DNA of 64,000 bases from Paraburkholderia lycopersici (lineage in GTDB: Bacteria; Pseudomonadota; Gammaproteobacteria; Burkholderiales; Burkholderiaceae): assembly GCF_900096975.1 (NCBI RefSeq), contig NZ_FMYQ01000005.1, positions 1 through 64,000 on the forward strand, in the 5' to 3' direction. The notes under the pieces are model-generated. The model did no database searches, was not told where the DNA came from, and saw only the letters and a program-made list of their open reading frames with translations. This document shows, in pieces, positions 1-9,126 of this stretch (the stretch's first letter is position 1; each line of letters starts with the position of its first letter). Position numbers and translations under genes: made by a program.

Positions 1-761
1 ATGCCTGTTACCCTGCGCTGAGCACACGCACGCCTCTCAGTGAATCATGGCGCTCGACCCGTCGCTCAGAGCGACGTCGACAATGGATCGCTTACTGTCA
101 TTTCATCCAGCATGTTCTTGAGCGTTCTACTCTCTCCGGGAAGAGTGAGGCTTCTTAAAGCTGCTCGCGCTTCGGCCTTCATAGGCTTCAGCGGGTCTGT
201 GCGTCGACGCCGAGTTACCGGGGAGATTTCGAGAACATCAGACGGGGACGCCAGCGCCACCCTTGTATGTACGAGTCTAAGGTTCGGAATCGTGCGGGTC
301 GACGATGCCCGCTTAGCGCGCAGTCGTCCGGAGGGAATGCCGGTAACATCCGTCCCGGCTACGAGTCTCATCATCACCATAATCATGCTCCCAGTCGCAA
401 AGTGTCGTGTGCCTGCAGGTAGTGGACAGGCGTGCGAAACCAGTCGCCTCGAGTCTCAAGACAATGGTCTTGGAGTTGCAGTTAGGCGACTGCGCACAAA
501 CGCGGGTTGGCTGCTCGGATTGGCAGGCCCACGGTAACGACACGGAACTCCAGAAAGGAGCCAGGACAATAGCCTGCCGGACTTTGGGTGCGTACCGGCA
601 GTTGAGAGCTAATGGTGCGCGAGCAGTATCATCTCTGTGCCCATGCCCCGTCAAGGGCTTCAGAGACCGCGGCATGCGCACCAAGCGGCTCTGATACACG
701 CCGGAACACTAGGGCGCGACACGTCTTAGACTTTCTGTTCACCGACACGCGGAGACCGACT
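1..761. other. No supportable gene in first 761 bases
   Basis: Several open frames overlap here on both strands (for example 40-537 forward and 66-386 reverse), but none has a recognisable domain, a good ribosome binding site or consistent codon use. The reverse frame 66-386 has the least random composition and could be the end of a decayed gene. The window edge prevents a decision. Confidence 0.5.
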
Positions 762-1946
762 ATGCCACTCCCCTCCAAACTCGCAGACACCTCTCAGGCA
801 CATCTGGACCAACTTATTCAGGAGCAGACGCAGGAAGGTGCACACATCGACTTCAAGCGCGAGTTGCCGGCGGCATGGAACGACGCAGCGAAGCACGAGT
901 TGTACGCAGATGCCTCCGCCTTCGCGAACGCTGGCGGCGGAGACCTCATTTATGGCATTGACGAAGATGCACAAGGCCAGGCTGCTGCGCTGGTCCCGCA
1001 GCAAGTCAATCCAGATGACATTGCGCTTAGGATGCAGGACTTGCTCCTCAACGGCGTGGAGCCGCGCATGCCAGGGGTGCAAGTGCAGCCGGTGGCGCTC
1101 TCCGTAAATGGCGTTGACGGCTTCGCCATCATCATCCGAATCCCGCAGAGCTGGGCCGCACCGCATCGCGTGCGCTCAAATTTCAAGTTCTTCGTTCGCG
1201 AAGGTAACCGCAAGCGAGAACTAAATGTGCCAGAGATTCGCGGGATGTTCGTCCGCTCAGACGACCAAGAGCAGAAGGTCCGAGACTTCCGCACGGACCG
1301 ACTGGGCAAACTGCTGGCGGGCGAGGCACCCGCCCGGCTCGCTGAAGGTTCAATCTGGATACTCCACTTGATTCCGACCCAAGCCGTACTCGGGACAGGC
1401 AGTATCGACCCCCTTCCATATCTGGATTTTACGAGGCAGGTTCCCGCCATCGGGGCCATGGCGACGAACTCGCGAATCAACCTTGACGGTGCACTCGGCC
1501 TCCGAAACGAGGTGAATGGTGTGGTCCACGGCTACACGCAGCTTTTCAGGAACGGTTTCATAGAAGGGGTGTACGTACTCCAAGGCGCGCCACACGGCGG
1601 TCGCGTGCTGCCGGGCACCGTGTACGAAGACCAAGCGGCACAATTTCTTGTTCGTGCGCGGGCCGAACTCGCGCACGCCGGCTTTCAGCCGGAAGTCACA
1701 GCGATGATGTCACTACTAGGCGCGGACCACATCTCGCTGGGCTTCGACCGGTTTAGATGGGACGCAAATGCAGACCAAGGTCGCTTTGACCGCCGGGTAG
1801 TCGTTTTACCCGATGTCCTGATACCCGCGGATGCACCGGCGCACGAAGGACTGAAACCGATGTTTGACTTGGTGTGGCAGGCAGCTGGCATGCCCCGTTC
1901 CATCAATTTTGATGTGAATGGCCAGTGGGCGCCTCCGCGGCAGTAG
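762..1946 (+). CDS. AlbA_2/Schlafen-type putative DNA-binding protein
   Basis: A 394-residue protein whose N-terminal half resembles the AlbA_2 (Schlafen AlbA, formerly divergent AAA-4) domain. Residues about 20-60 carry the E/DFK signature (GAHIDFKREL) and a following ADASAFANAGGGDLIYGI segment typical of the family. The remaining ~230 residues match nothing I recognise. ATG at 762 is chosen over the longer frame from 612 because the homologous region starts just after it and the upstream extension is Arg-rich noise. Family members bind nucleic acid or nucleotide and occur in transcriptional regulators and in some anti-phage systems; the substrate here is unknown. The next gene is on the same strand 170 bases downstream and could be a partner. 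Confidence 0.75.
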   Translation: MPLPSKLADTSQAHLDQLIQEQTQEGAHIDFKRELPAAWNDAAKHELYADASAFANAGGGDLIYGIDEDAQGQAAALVPQQVNPDDIALRMQDLLLNGVEPRMPGVQVQPVALSVNGVDGFAIIIRIPQSWAAPHRVRSNFKFFVREGNRKRELNVPEIRGMFVRSDDQEQKVRDFRTDRLGKLLAGEAPARLAEGSIWILHLIPTQAVLGTGSIDPLPYLDFTRQVPAIGAMATNSRINLDGALGLRNEVNGVVHGYTQLFRNGFIEGVYVLQGAPHGGRVLPGTVYEDQAAQFLVRARAELAHAGFQPEVTAMMSLLGADHISLGFDRFRWDANADQGRFDRRVVVLPDVLIPADAPAHEGLKPMFDLVWQAAGMPRSINFDVNGQWAPPRQ

Positions 1947-2116
1947 TGGCAAACCAAGTGACCTACGAATGAGTCGAGTGCGATGCGCCAAACGCCTAGC
2001 AAACCTTCTGATGCAAAGGTTCCTTCGGAAGCGACTTTCCTGCTTCGCGCGCCGGTCAAAAAGGGGATTCGTTTCGATGCTACATTGGTTCGTCGCCACT
2101 ACCCGACAGGAGCCTT

Positions 2117-2809
2117 ATGACCAGTTCGAATCCTGAAGCTGCCGATAGCGCGGAGACACCTTCCGCCGCCCTGAGCCGTCGCTGGAAGATAGAAGCCCAC
2201 GACCAGGATGGCACCAGCCGCGCCGACGACGTAGAGGCATTCATTCAGCGTACCGGGCTGGATACCATCGCCCCGGGGCGTTTCAGTGCGCTGCTGCTCC
2301 TGAACCTGTTCGCAGCATCAATGGCCGGCGTCATGGAGCCGTCGTGCGTCGTCCGTGAAATCAAAGCGCTGGAAGGCGGCAAGAATAGCGGCTTCAAGCC
2401 GGGGCGCCCGCTGAATCACCTGCCGCTCAAGGGACTGTGGCACAAGCATTACCAGGTCATGTCCCTGCCGTCGCTCGCAAAGAACATCAAACGCGGCATG
2501 GACATTCATGGGATGCCGCTGTTTGAACAACGCATGAAGGAAGCGCAAGCCGCTGGAGAAGTTCGTTACGTACAAGTGGAAGACGTAGCGGCGCTGGCGT
2601 CAGACGTCGTGCATGGGAACTACATGCGCCTGCATGATGAAAACCGGTTGGCCGGTGAATGGCTGATATATGCGAGGCACGAAGACCAGAACTACTACCT
2701 CACCATCTGTACTCACGACAAGGCCACCCATGCCACTGTCAGACAGCAGATTGAAGACGTGTGCGGTATGGAATTCCCGTTCGTGAAGGACCTGCTCGCC
2801 GCTGTGTAG
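2117..2809 (+). CDS. Hypothetical protein, 230 residues
   Basis: I do not recognise the family. The protein is soluble, without signal peptide or membrane helix. Residues about 60-75 form a hydrophobic stretch (ALLLLNLFAASMAGVM), probably a buried helix. The C-terminal third (GEWLIYARH, NYYLTICTHD, then a closing EFPFVKDLL) looks like a compact alpha/beta domain with conserved-looking aromatic and His residues. ATG 2117 follows an AGGAG motif at about 2109-2113, a good ribosome binding site. It lies downstream of the AlbA_2 gene on the same strand with no clear terminator between, so co-transcription is possible. The pair looks accessory, but neither gene identifies a known system. Confidence 0.7.
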   Translation: MTSSNPEAADSAETPSAALSRRWKIEAHDQDGTSRADDVEAFIQRTGLDTIAPGRFSALLLLNLFAASMAGVMEPSCVVREIKALEGGKNSGFKPGRPLNHLPLKGLWHKHYQVMSLPSLAKNIKRGMDIHGMPLFEQRMKEAQAAGEVRYVQVEDVAALASDVVHGNYMRLHDENRLAGEWLIYARHEDQNYYLTICTHDKATHATVRQQIEDVCGMEFPFVKDLLAAV

Positions 2810-3334
2810 CGCCCTCGACCAGACGTGTGGCTCGGGCGGTCTGTTGGACAATGCGTTACAGGCCATACCATCTTCGTCGTGCAACGCGGTCGGCCAGCTG
2901 GAGTCTGCCTGCGCTCTGGCCGCGCGGCCCCGGCCCCTGCTGAACCCATGGTACAAGTTGTGGTGCGAACGACTGGTACAAATCGACTTGCGCGGCACCG
3001 CGTAAGTCATTGATAATTAATCAAGTTAAAACCATGGCGTCGAATCTCACCGCCTCCGCCAGAACAGAATAAAAAGCCCCGTATAGTCAATGCACTACGT
3101 TGCGTTCGTCTTTTTCGACCACGAAACGACCCACGTCTTGATCGGCGGCATCCCGGCAGCCCCCTCAGCCGAATCCCCCCAATCGTTGCGCTCACACTTG
3201 CCCGATCGAGGCAAACTGCCGCGCATGTCTCAACGGCGGAAGAAACGCATGCGCGGACACTCGGCCGCTGCCAAGCCGGTCAGCACAAATACCTAGGTAA
3301 AAACCCTGATAATGCGGTAAAATTCCGTCTGTTG
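2810..3334. other. Gap of about 525 bases, no gene supported
   Basis: Short frames exist (for example 3090-3296 forward) but none looks coding. There are AT-rich patches at about 3013-3035 and 3297-3322, unlike the GC-rich neighbourhood. The second contains GATAAT at 3307-3312, which could serve as the -10 box of the small gene that follows. The gap may mark the boundary between the accessory pair and the core chromosome. Confidence 0.4.
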
Positions 3335-3562
3335 ATGGGAAAAATCACCATGCCGCACCAATATCAACTGCTCGAAAAGCTCGCGTTTTCGCTCGTCGTC
3401 CTGTTCGCCGTGATGTGCTCCAGCTATATCGCTTGGGAAAGCTCGCCCAATCTGCGCGAGAACTTCCAGGTCGGCAAGGAGCTGTTCCTGAAGAGCGGCG
3501 AGTACTCGTACGCTTGCGCAACCACGGCCTCGGATCCCTGCGCGCAGTTCCCCGTCGAATAA
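3335..3562 (+). CDS. Small single-pass membrane protein
   Basis: A 75-residue protein, or 70 residues if it starts at the ATG at 3350, which has GGGA at 3337-3340 and may be the true start. One membrane segment covers roughly residues 18-33 (LAFSLVVLFAVMCSSYI). A mostly hydrophilic tail with two Cys (SYACATTASDPCAQF) follows and would lie in the periplasm if the N-terminus is inside. The family is not recognised. The hydrophobic segment and GC-rich codon use support a real gene, but there is no homology I can name. Confidence 0.45.
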   Translation: MGKITMPHQYQLLEKLAFSLVVLFAVMCSSYIAWESSPNLRENFQVGKELFLKSGEYSYACATTASDPCAQFPVE

Positions 3563-3670
3563 GCCCTTCGCCATTCCGCGCATGGCGTAACGTGCGCGGG
3601 ACACTGCTGATTGCATCCCGCAGCGTATCGACTAAGCTCGAATGAGGCTTCGCTTCCGAGCTTGTTCGAC

Positions 3671-4192
3671 ATGCTCATCTGCGCTCCGTCGTCTTACGGT
3701 TCGTCCGCACCTCGCGCGCCCCTGGCCACGCGCTTCGGCCTGGCTTTGCTGCTCGGCCTCCTCGGGTGCCTCGGCGCCTGCACGATCACGCCGCCGCCAA
3801 AGCCGCTCCTCGTTATTCCGCCCGCTGCGATCAACAGCACCACACTCGACGAATACCGCACCGTAGTAGCGAGGCGCATCGTCGAGCGCAATCCGGCCTA
3901 CATCTTGCGCGGCCCGCCGCAGGCCATGTTGCGCTCGCTGGTGGTCGTCTCGTTCACGGTCGATCGCAACGGTCAGATCGTGAAGTCCGCGGTCTATCGC
4001 ACCAACGGCGACGACGACGCCGAAACCACCGCGCTCTCGACGCTGCGCCGGGCGGCGCCGCTGCCCCCGCCGCCCGGCCGCCTGCTTGATTCCGTGGGTC
4101 AGGTCGAGATGTTCGAGGACTGGCTCTTCAATGACAACGGCAAGTTCCAGTTGCGCACGCTCGCCTCGCCGCAAGCGCAGAACTTCCAGTAA
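3671..4192 (+). CDS. Lipoprotein with TonB C-terminal-like domain
   Basis: A 173-residue protein with a lipoprotein signal: a hydrophobic stretch at about residues 23-33 leads to a lipobox ending in LGAC with Cys37. The mature part begins with a Pro-rich linker (PPPKP). It then has a TonB_C-like domain around residues 80-140 (RSLVVVSFTVDRNGQIV, the paired-strand pattern of energy-transducer C-termini). It lacks the N-terminal membrane anchor and long Pro repeat of true TonB, so it is a TonB-box-binding-like domain on a lipid anchor, not a complete energy transducer. ATG 3671 is preferred to 3611 because it leaves the lipobox at a normal distance. It is followed by a promoter for the next transporter. 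Confidence 0.7.
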   Translation: MLICAPSSYGSSAPRAPLATRFGLALLLGLLGCLGACTITPPPKPLLVIPPAAINSTTLDEYRTVVARRIVERNPAYILRGPPQAMLRSLVVVSFTVDRNGQIVKSAVYRTNGDDDAETTALSTLRRAAPLPPPPGRLLDSVGQVEMFEDWLFNDNGKFQLRTLASPQAQNFQ

Positions 4193-4213
4193 CCGGCGCG
4201 CGCCACGCTCGCC

Positions 4214-4243
4214 TTGTTGCACAACACGCACGATCGTTATAAT
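4214..4243 (+). promoter_or_regulatory. Candidate sigma70 promoter for the MHS transporter
   Basis: TTGTTG at 4214-4219 and a consensus TATAAT at 4238-4243 are separated by 18 bases in an otherwise GC-rich intergenic region. The transporter ATG lies about 310 bases downstream, so transcription from here would give a long leader. Nothing else is recognised in the 363-base gap 4193-4555. Confidence 0.45.
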
Positions 4244-4555
4244 TTTTCGCTATCCCTCGCCGGCGCCCGCCGGCCATGCCTTTCGCCACGCGCCATCCGC
4301 GCCGACGCGCCGGGCTTGACCGCCCTTCAGTCGTCTTGCGCCTATCGGCGCGCGCCAGGGCCGGTCCGGAATTCGCGCGCACAGCCGGCGCTGTGCAATG
4401 CATACTGCCGAAGCGTCGCCGGCTGACGGACGCAGCCGTTGCGTCCAGCACCAACCTCGCGCCCCGTCACGCTTCGAGCCTGAACAAAGACGTCCGCGCC
4501 GCCCTGGCAAAAACCCCAGGCACCCGCGCGCGTCACAACAACTGGAGACCCTTGC

Positions 4556-5872
4556 ATGTCCACCTCGCCCATTTCGCCCGCGCACGCCGATCAGGCAGAC
4601 GCAGCGAAGCAGCAAAGCACCGCGCGCGTGATCTTCGCGAGCTTCATCGGCACCGCGATCGAGTTCTACGACTTCTATGTGTACGCAACGGCCGCCGCGC
4701 TCGTGATCGGCCCTGTGTTCTTCCCGCATGGCTCGGCCACGGCGCAAGCGCTCTCCGCGTTCGTCACGTTCGGCATCGCCTTCGTCGCGCGGCCGATCGG
4801 CTCGTTCCTGTTCGGCCACTTCGGCGACCGTATCGGTCGCAAATCGACGCTGGTGGCGTCGCTGCTCGTCATGGGCCTCTCCACCACGCTGATCGGCTTC
4901 GTGCCCGGCTATGACGCGATCGGCAGTCTCGCGCCGGTCCTGCTGTGCGTCCTGCGCTTTGGCCAGGGCATCGGTCTCGGTGGCGAATGGGGCGGCGCGG
5001 CGCTGCTCGCGACCGAGTACGCACCGCAAGGCAAGCGCGGCTGGTTCGGCATGTTCCCGCAGCTCGGGCCGTCGGTTGGCTTCCTGGCCTCGAACGGCCT
5101 CTTTTTCGGCCTCGCCTCGACGCTCTCCGACCAGCAGTTCCGCGACTGGGGCTGGCGCGTGCCGTTCATCGTCTCGGCGGTACTCGTCGCGCTCGGCCTT
5201 TACGTGCGTCTGAAGATCGCCGAAACACCTGCCTTCAAGACCGCCGTCGAACGCGAGGAGCGCGTGCGCGTGCCGGTCGCGACGCTGCTCGCAAAGCACT
5301 GGGTGCCGACGCTGCTCGGCGCGCTCGCGATGGTCGTGTGCTACACGCTTTTCTACAACGCAACCGTGTTCTCGCTCTCGCACGGCGTGACGGCGCTGCA
5401 CATTCCGCGTCCGACCTTCCTCGGCATGCTGTGCATCGCCGTGGTGTTCATGGGCATCGCCACGCCAATCTCGGCCTCGCTCTCCGATCGCTTCGGCCGC
5501 AAGCCCGTGCTGATCGTCGGCTGCATCCTGGCGATCCTCTCGGGCTTCACGATGGAGCCGCTGCTCGGCAGCGGTGCGACGCCGCTCGTGCTGCTCTTCC
5601 TTGTCATCCAGCTATTCCTGATGGGCGCCACCTTCGCGCCGATGGGCGCGCTGTTGCCCGAGCTTTTCCCGACGAGCGTGCGCTATACGGGCGCCGGCGT
5701 GGCGTACAACCTGGGCGGCATTCTCGGCGCTTCGGTCGCGCCGTATATCGCGCAGGTGCTGGCCGCGCGCGGCGGCCTCTCGTGGGTCGGCGCCTATGTC
5801 TCGATCGCAGCCGCCGTGAGCCTGTTCGGTGTCCTGTGCATGCGCGAGACGCGCCATACGTCGCTCACGTAA
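4556..5872 (+). CDS. MFS transporter, metabolite:H+ symporter type
   Basis: A 438-residue major facilitator protein with about 12 membrane helices. The start region FIGTAIEFYDFYVYATAAAL and the motif-A loop GDRIGRKSTL place it in the metabolite:H+ symporter subfamily (ProP, ShiA, KgtP relatives). RFGQGIGLGGEWGGAAL is the conserved helix-4/5 signature, and a second motif-A copy (SDRFGRKPVL) starts the C-terminal half. The substrate cannot be read from sequence; dicarboxylates, shikimate or betaines are typical. ATG 4556 follows TGGAGAC. A strong hairpin terminator lies 20 bases after the stop, so the gene is probably monocistronic. Confidence 0.9.
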   Translation: MSTSPISPAHADQADAAKQQSTARVIFASFIGTAIEFYDFYVYATAAALVIGPVFFPHGSATAQALSAFVTFGIAFVARPIGSFLFGHFGDRIGRKSTLVASLLVMGLSTTLIGFVPGYDAIGSLAPVLLCVLRFGQGIGLGGEWGGAALLATEYAPQGKRGWFGMFPQLGPSVGFLASNGLFFGLASTLSDQQFRDWGWRVPFIVSAVLVALGLYVRLKIAETPAFKTAVEREERVRVPVATLLAKHWVPTLLGALAMVVCYTLFYNATVFSLSHGVTALHIPRPTFLGMLCIAVVFMGIATPISASLSDRFGRKPVLIVGCILAILSGFTMEPLLGSGATPLVLLFLVIQLFLMGATFAPMGALLPELFPTSVRYTGAGVAYNLGGILGASVAPYIAQVLAARGGLSWVGAYVSIAAAVSLFGVLCMRETRHTSLT

Positions 5873-5891
5873 CGCCTCCGCGCATCAACGC

Positions 5892-5928
5892 AAAAGCGGC
5901 GTCCGCCGGCCGGACTCCGCTTTTTTTG
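5892..5928 (+). terminator. Rho-independent terminator after MHS transporter
   Basis: An inverted repeat (AAAGCGG..GTCCG paired with CGGAC..TCCGCTTT) with a short CCGG loop region is followed by seven T residues, just downstream of the transporter stop. Confidence 0.8.
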
Positions 5929-6003
5929 TCCACTTTGGGTACGCGCGATGCGTATCTATACTCGGTTCAGCTGGCGCGGAGAAATTTCCCGGAGGAGCCG
6001 ACG

Positions 6004-6183
6004 ATGAACCTCCATCTGAGCAACGCCGACATTGTGCTGATCGTCGCCCTCGCCTTGGGCATCTCGCTCCTGTTTGCGTTTCGCCTGCGCACCGCGAGCT
6101 GGCGCGCGGTCGTGCTCGAAGCGCTGGCGGCAAACGCCGCGGCGATTGCCGCAGTCGTCGCGATCGAAATGCTGCTTGCCTGA
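6004..6183 (+). CDS. Small two-helix membrane protein, 59 residues
   Basis: The ATG at 6004 is preceded by a near-perfect Shine-Dalgarno (GGAGGAG at about 5991-5997). The 59-residue product has two hydrophobic segments, about residues 9-26 (DIVLIVALALGISLLFAF) and 38-58 (LEALAANAAAIAAVVAIEML), joined by a positively charged RLRTASWR loop, so the loop is probably cytoplasmic. The family is not recognised. The strong ribosome site and the two clear helices argue that it is translated. It lies between a terminator and an oppositely oriented lipoprotein gene, so it seems to have its own promoter. Confidence 0.65.
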   Translation: MNLHLSNADIVLIVALALGISLLFAFRLRTASWRAVVLEALAANAAAIAAVVAIEMLLA

Positions 6184-6219
6184 CGGCCGCCGCGCCATGG
6201 CCATCTCCTCGCGCCGCGG

Positions 6220-6345
6220 TCAGCGATAGTAATAGCCGTGATGGTAGCCGCCGCCGTAATAGCCGCCGGCCGGCACCACGACGCAGCCGCCCAGCGAAGC
6301 CGCGAGCAAAACGCCGGCGATGAGGGTAAGCGTCAATCGTTTCAC
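6220..6345 (-). CDS. Small lipoprotein, 41 residues, Gly/Tyr/His-rich tail
   Basis: The reverse strand encodes a GTG-started 41-residue peptide preceded by AAGGGAG. It has a Lys-Arg N-terminus, a hydrophobic stretch and a lipobox (AASLGGC, Cys at residue 19). The mature tail is only about 22 residues, dominated by Gly, Tyr and His (GGYYGGGYHHGYYYR). Short lipoproteins with Tyr/His-rich tails are common in Burkholderiaceae, but their function is unknown. Cys19 would be lipidated and the mature peptide held at the outer or inner membrane. Confidence 0.7.
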   Translation of the reverse strand: MKRLTLTLIAGVLLAASLGGCVVVPAGGYYGGGYHHGYYYR

Positions 6346-6614
6346 AGTGTTCTCCCTTCAGGTCAATGTCCGTGTCCGGCCATTCGATGCGGGCTGGACG
6401 GTTTCGATTGAACACGAGGGCGAACGTGTGAGGCGTTGCAATTTGTAAGCAGCGATGTGGCCCGTGTAACAGCATTCGCGCCAATCGCTTTCGCATGCGC
6501 GGTTCGATGCGCGCATGCAATACAAGCGCGACACTTTTAACAAGCTCGTAATGGGAAACCGCAGGGAAACCGCGGCGCAAACCGCGGGAAAGCGCGCGCG
6601 GGGAACGCCAGAAA

Positions 6615-7622
6615 TCAGGCGGCGAAGATAAGCGGTGGCTGCGCGCCGGCGCCGCCGTCGCGCGCGGGATAGATGCGATCGACGGCGTCGATCGCCACCT
6701 GCACGGGCGGCACGTGATGGCCGTCGCCGATCGAGATCGAGCGATTAGGCGCGCGTACGCCACTGTGCTCCGCATCCGTCGAAACGAAGATCATCACCGT
6801 CGGCTTGAGCAGCGCATGGCTCAGATGCACGAACCCCGTGTCGGTGCCGACCACGAGCGCGCAATCCTCGATGCGCTGCGCGACCTGCGAAACCGTCAGA
6901 CGCGGCAGCACCGTGGCGCCGGGCACCAGCGCCGCGATCTCGCGCGCCGTCGCGTGCTCGGCATCGGAGCCCCACGGCAGTTCGATGCGCAGCCCGCGCG
7001 CAATCAGCGCCTTGCCGAGCTCGCCCCAATGCGCGACTGGCCACTTCTTCTCGTCTTTCGAAGTTGCGTGAAATAGGAGCGCCGTGGGCGCGTCGGGCGC
7101 CGGCAGCGCGGTGCCGTCGCGCGGAATGCGCATCTGGAATTCGGGCGGCGTGTCGACCGTATAGCCGAGCGCCTCGCCTGCGCTGATGCGCATGCCGTGC
7201 CACGCATCGCAGCGGGGACGCGGGCCGAAGCGCCCGTTGTACGCGAAGGCCGCGCCGCGCTCGCCGAGATCCTGCGAGCGATAGCCGAAACGGCGGCGCC
7301 CGCGCGCGAGAAACGCGATGATCGCACTCTTGTACACACCGTGAATATCGACGATGGCGTCATAACGCTCCGCGCGCAGTTCCGCGATCGACGCCCAGAT
7401 CGCCTTGAAGTCGCTCCATCGGCGCGCCTTCTTGAAGCGGCGCAGCGGCGCGCAGAGCACGCGGTCGACGCCCGCGTTCCAGCGCACGATGTCGGCGAAG
7501 GCTTCGTCCGCGGCCCAGTCGACCTTGACGCCAGGAAAGGCGCGTTGCACGTCGGCAACGACAGGAAGCGCTTCGACGATGTCGCCAAGCGAAGTCACTT
7601 TGACAATCAAAACTCGTTTCAT
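6615..7622 (-). CDS. waaC: Lipopolysaccharide heptosyltransferase I
   Basis: A 335-residue GT9-family glycosyltransferase that transfers the first L-glycero-D-manno-heptose from ADP-heptose to Kdo2-lipid A at the inner face of the inner membrane. The N-terminus (RVLIVKVTSLGDIVEALPVV) is the family hallmark, with the S/TSLGD loop. The C-terminal domain carries the nucleotide-sugar site (LVVGTDTGFVHLSHAL, about residues 253-268). ATG 7622 starts exactly at the conserved MKRVLIV motif; the longer frame to 7874 is Arg-rich and unrelated. It lies downstream of minE on the same strand, about 330 bases away. No other LPS core genes are in the window, so the assignment rests on sequence. Confidence 0.9.
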   Translation of the reverse strand: MKRVLIVKVTSLGDIVEALPVVADVQRAFPGVKVDWAADEAFADIVRWNAGVDRVLCAPLRRFKKARRWSDFKAIWASIAELRAERYDAIVDIHGVYKSAIIAFLARGRRRFGYRSQDLGERGAAFAYNGRFGPRPRCDAWHGMRISAGEALGYTVDTPPEFQMRIPRDGTALPAPDAPTALLFHATSKDEKKWPVAHWGELGKALIARGLRIELPWGSDAEHATAREIAALVPGATVLPRLTVSQVAQRIEDCALVVGTDTGFVHLSHALLKPTVMIFVSTDAEHSGVRAPNRSISIGDGHHVPPVQVAIDAVDRIYPARDGGAGAQPPLIFAA

Positions 7623-7950
7623 TGTGCTGAGGACCGCGGGGCCCGATGTTCCAGTCTGCAGGATGTCCGGAGATTTTAGCGGACGAAGCTTGCGGCAACC
7701 TGCGAAAGCGACAGCCGCGCACGCAGCCCATCTGTCCCTTTGCCTCGCATCTTCACCTGCGATCGGAAGCGCTCGCCCAAACGTATGCCGGGCTCGACGA
7801 ACAGGGGCAACGACTGGTAGATCACGACCGGCGCGGGCCTCACGTACAGCGTTGCGCTGACATCGGCGGGGCAAGCCGCGAAGGGTGAAGCGAAACGGGA
7901 AATGTCGGCAGGCAAGGCACGCGCAGCGCGGCGGCTGCGCGCGCTGAATC
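7623..7950. other. Gap between waaC and minE with a doubtful small frame
   Basis: A reverse frame 7676-7954 would start with TTG overlapping the minE stop (TTGA) and give 92 residues. The last two-thirds have GC-rich third positions and fairly normal composition, while the first third is Arg/Ala-rich. There is no recognised domain and no ribosome site apart from coupling to minE. I leave it unannotated as a gene. Confidence 0.3.
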
Positions 7951-8205
7951 TCAAGCCTGCGGAATCTCGATCTTGACCTCGAGCACTTCGAGATCGTCCT
8001 GACGTTCGAGGCTCACGCGAATGTCTTCGTCGGAGATCTTCACGTACTTGGAGATCACCGCGACCAGTTCGCGTTGCAGGGCCGGCAGATAGTCGGCGGG
8101 CGGATGGCCGCCTGCGCGCTCGTGAGCAATGATGAGCTGCAGGCGTTCCTTCGCTACCGAGGCGGACTTCTTCTTCTCGCCGAGAAAAAACGAAAGAAAC
8201 GACAT
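7951..8205 (-). CDS. minE: Cell division topological specificity factor MinE
   Basis: An 84-residue protein, the usual MinE length. The N-terminal amphipathic segment ([15 protein letters not shown]) binds membrane. The following residues, about 13-30 ([15 protein letters not shown]), form the MinD-contact helix that stimulates MinD ATPase. The C-terminal alpha/beta domain ([19 protein letters not shown]) dimerises and gives topological specificity, so that the MinCD inhibitor is cleared from midcell. It is the last gene of minC-minD-minE, 14 bases after minD, with a purine-rich site before the ATG. Confidence 0.97.
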   Translation of the reverse strand: MSFLSFFLGEKKKSASVAKERLQLIIAHERAGGHPPADYLPALQRELVAVISKYVKISDEDIRVSLERQDDLEVLEVKIEIPQA

Positions 8206-8219
8206 GACGTGCGCCTCCC

Positions 8220-9035
8220 TTACTTGCTACCGAAGAGGCGCTGCAAGAGGCCCGGCTTCTGGTAATCGGTGAAGCGAAGCGACTTGTCCTCGCCGAGAAA
8301 GCGTGCCACGACGTCCTTGTACGACTCGGCGACGTCGGTGCCGTCCAGATGCACGGCCGGCAAGCCCTGGTTCGATGCGTGCAGCACCGCTTCCGACTCG
8401 GGAATCACGCCGATCAGTTCGATGCGCAGAATCTCCTGAATGTCGCTGAGCGAGAGCATCTCGCCTTCGCTCACGCGCTTCGGGTTGTAGCGCGTGATGA
8501 GCAGGTGCTCCTTGATCGGGTCCTTGCCTTCGATCGCGCGCTTCGTCTTCGACGAGAGAATGCCGAGAATGCGGTCCGAGTCGCGCACCGACGACACTTC
8601 CGGGTTCGTCACGATGAGCGCTTCGTCGGCGAAGTGCATCGCGAGCAGCGCGCCCGACTCGATGCCCGCCGGCGAATCGCAGACGATGTACTCGAAGTCC
8701 ATCTTGCGCAGGTCCTCGATCACCTTCTCCACGCCTTCCTTCGTGAGCGCGTCTTTGTCACGCGTTTGCGAAGCGGGCAGGATGAACAGGTTCTCGCACT
8801 TCTTGTCCTTGATGAGCGCCTGATTGAGGTTCGCCTCTCCCTGGATCACGTTGATCAGGTCGTACACGACGCGGCGCTCGCAACCCATGATGAGATCGAG
8901 ATTGCGCAGGCCCACGTCGAAGTCGATGACCGCGGTCTTGTGGCCGCGCAACGCGAGGCCCGATGCGAAACTCGCGCTCGTGGTCGTTTTGCCGACGCCA
9001 CCCTTGCCCGAAGTCACCACAATGATTTTTGCCAT
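8220..9035 (-). CDS. minD: Septum site-determining ATPase MinD
   Basis: A 271-residue ParA/MinD-family ATPase. A deviant Walker A (KGGVGKTT, residues 11-18, signature Lys11 and catalytic Lys16) is followed by switch regions [10 protein letters not shown] and CDSPAGIE. The C-terminal [10 protein letters not shown] is the amphipathic membrane-targeting helix. ATP-bound MinD dimers bind the inner membrane, recruit MinC and oscillate under MinE control. It is encoded between minC (91-base gap) and minE (14-base gap) in the usual order. Confidence 0.98.
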   Translation of the reverse strand: MAKIIVVTSGKGGVGKTTTSASFASGLALRGHKTAVIDFDVGLRNLDLIMGCERRVVYDLINVIQGEANLNQALIKDKKCENLFILPASQTRDKDALTKEGVEKVIEDLRKMDFEYIVCDSPAGIESGALLAMHFADEALIVTNPEVSSVRDSDRILGILSSKTKRAIEGKDPIKEHLLITRYNPKRVSEGEMLSLSDIQEILRIELIGVIPESEAVLHASNQGLPAVHLDGTDVAESYKDVVARFLGEDKSLRFTDYQKPGLLQRLFGSK

Positions 9036-9126
9036 TCCCTTACCTTGCGTTCGTCAGTTTCCCAGTTTGGTCTCATCGCGTGCCGCTCATCCGCGCGCCA
9101 GTCTGTGCAGATGCTCGAGCTGCGAC

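Noticed and set aside
66..386. Reverse 106-residue frame as a gene
   Set aside because: Composition is less random than its neighbours, but there is no domain, ribosome site or context; it is left as unresolved.
7676..7954. 92-residue frame coupled to minE
   Set aside because: A TTG start overlapping the minE stop is attractive, but the first third is Arg/Ala-rich and no family is recognised.
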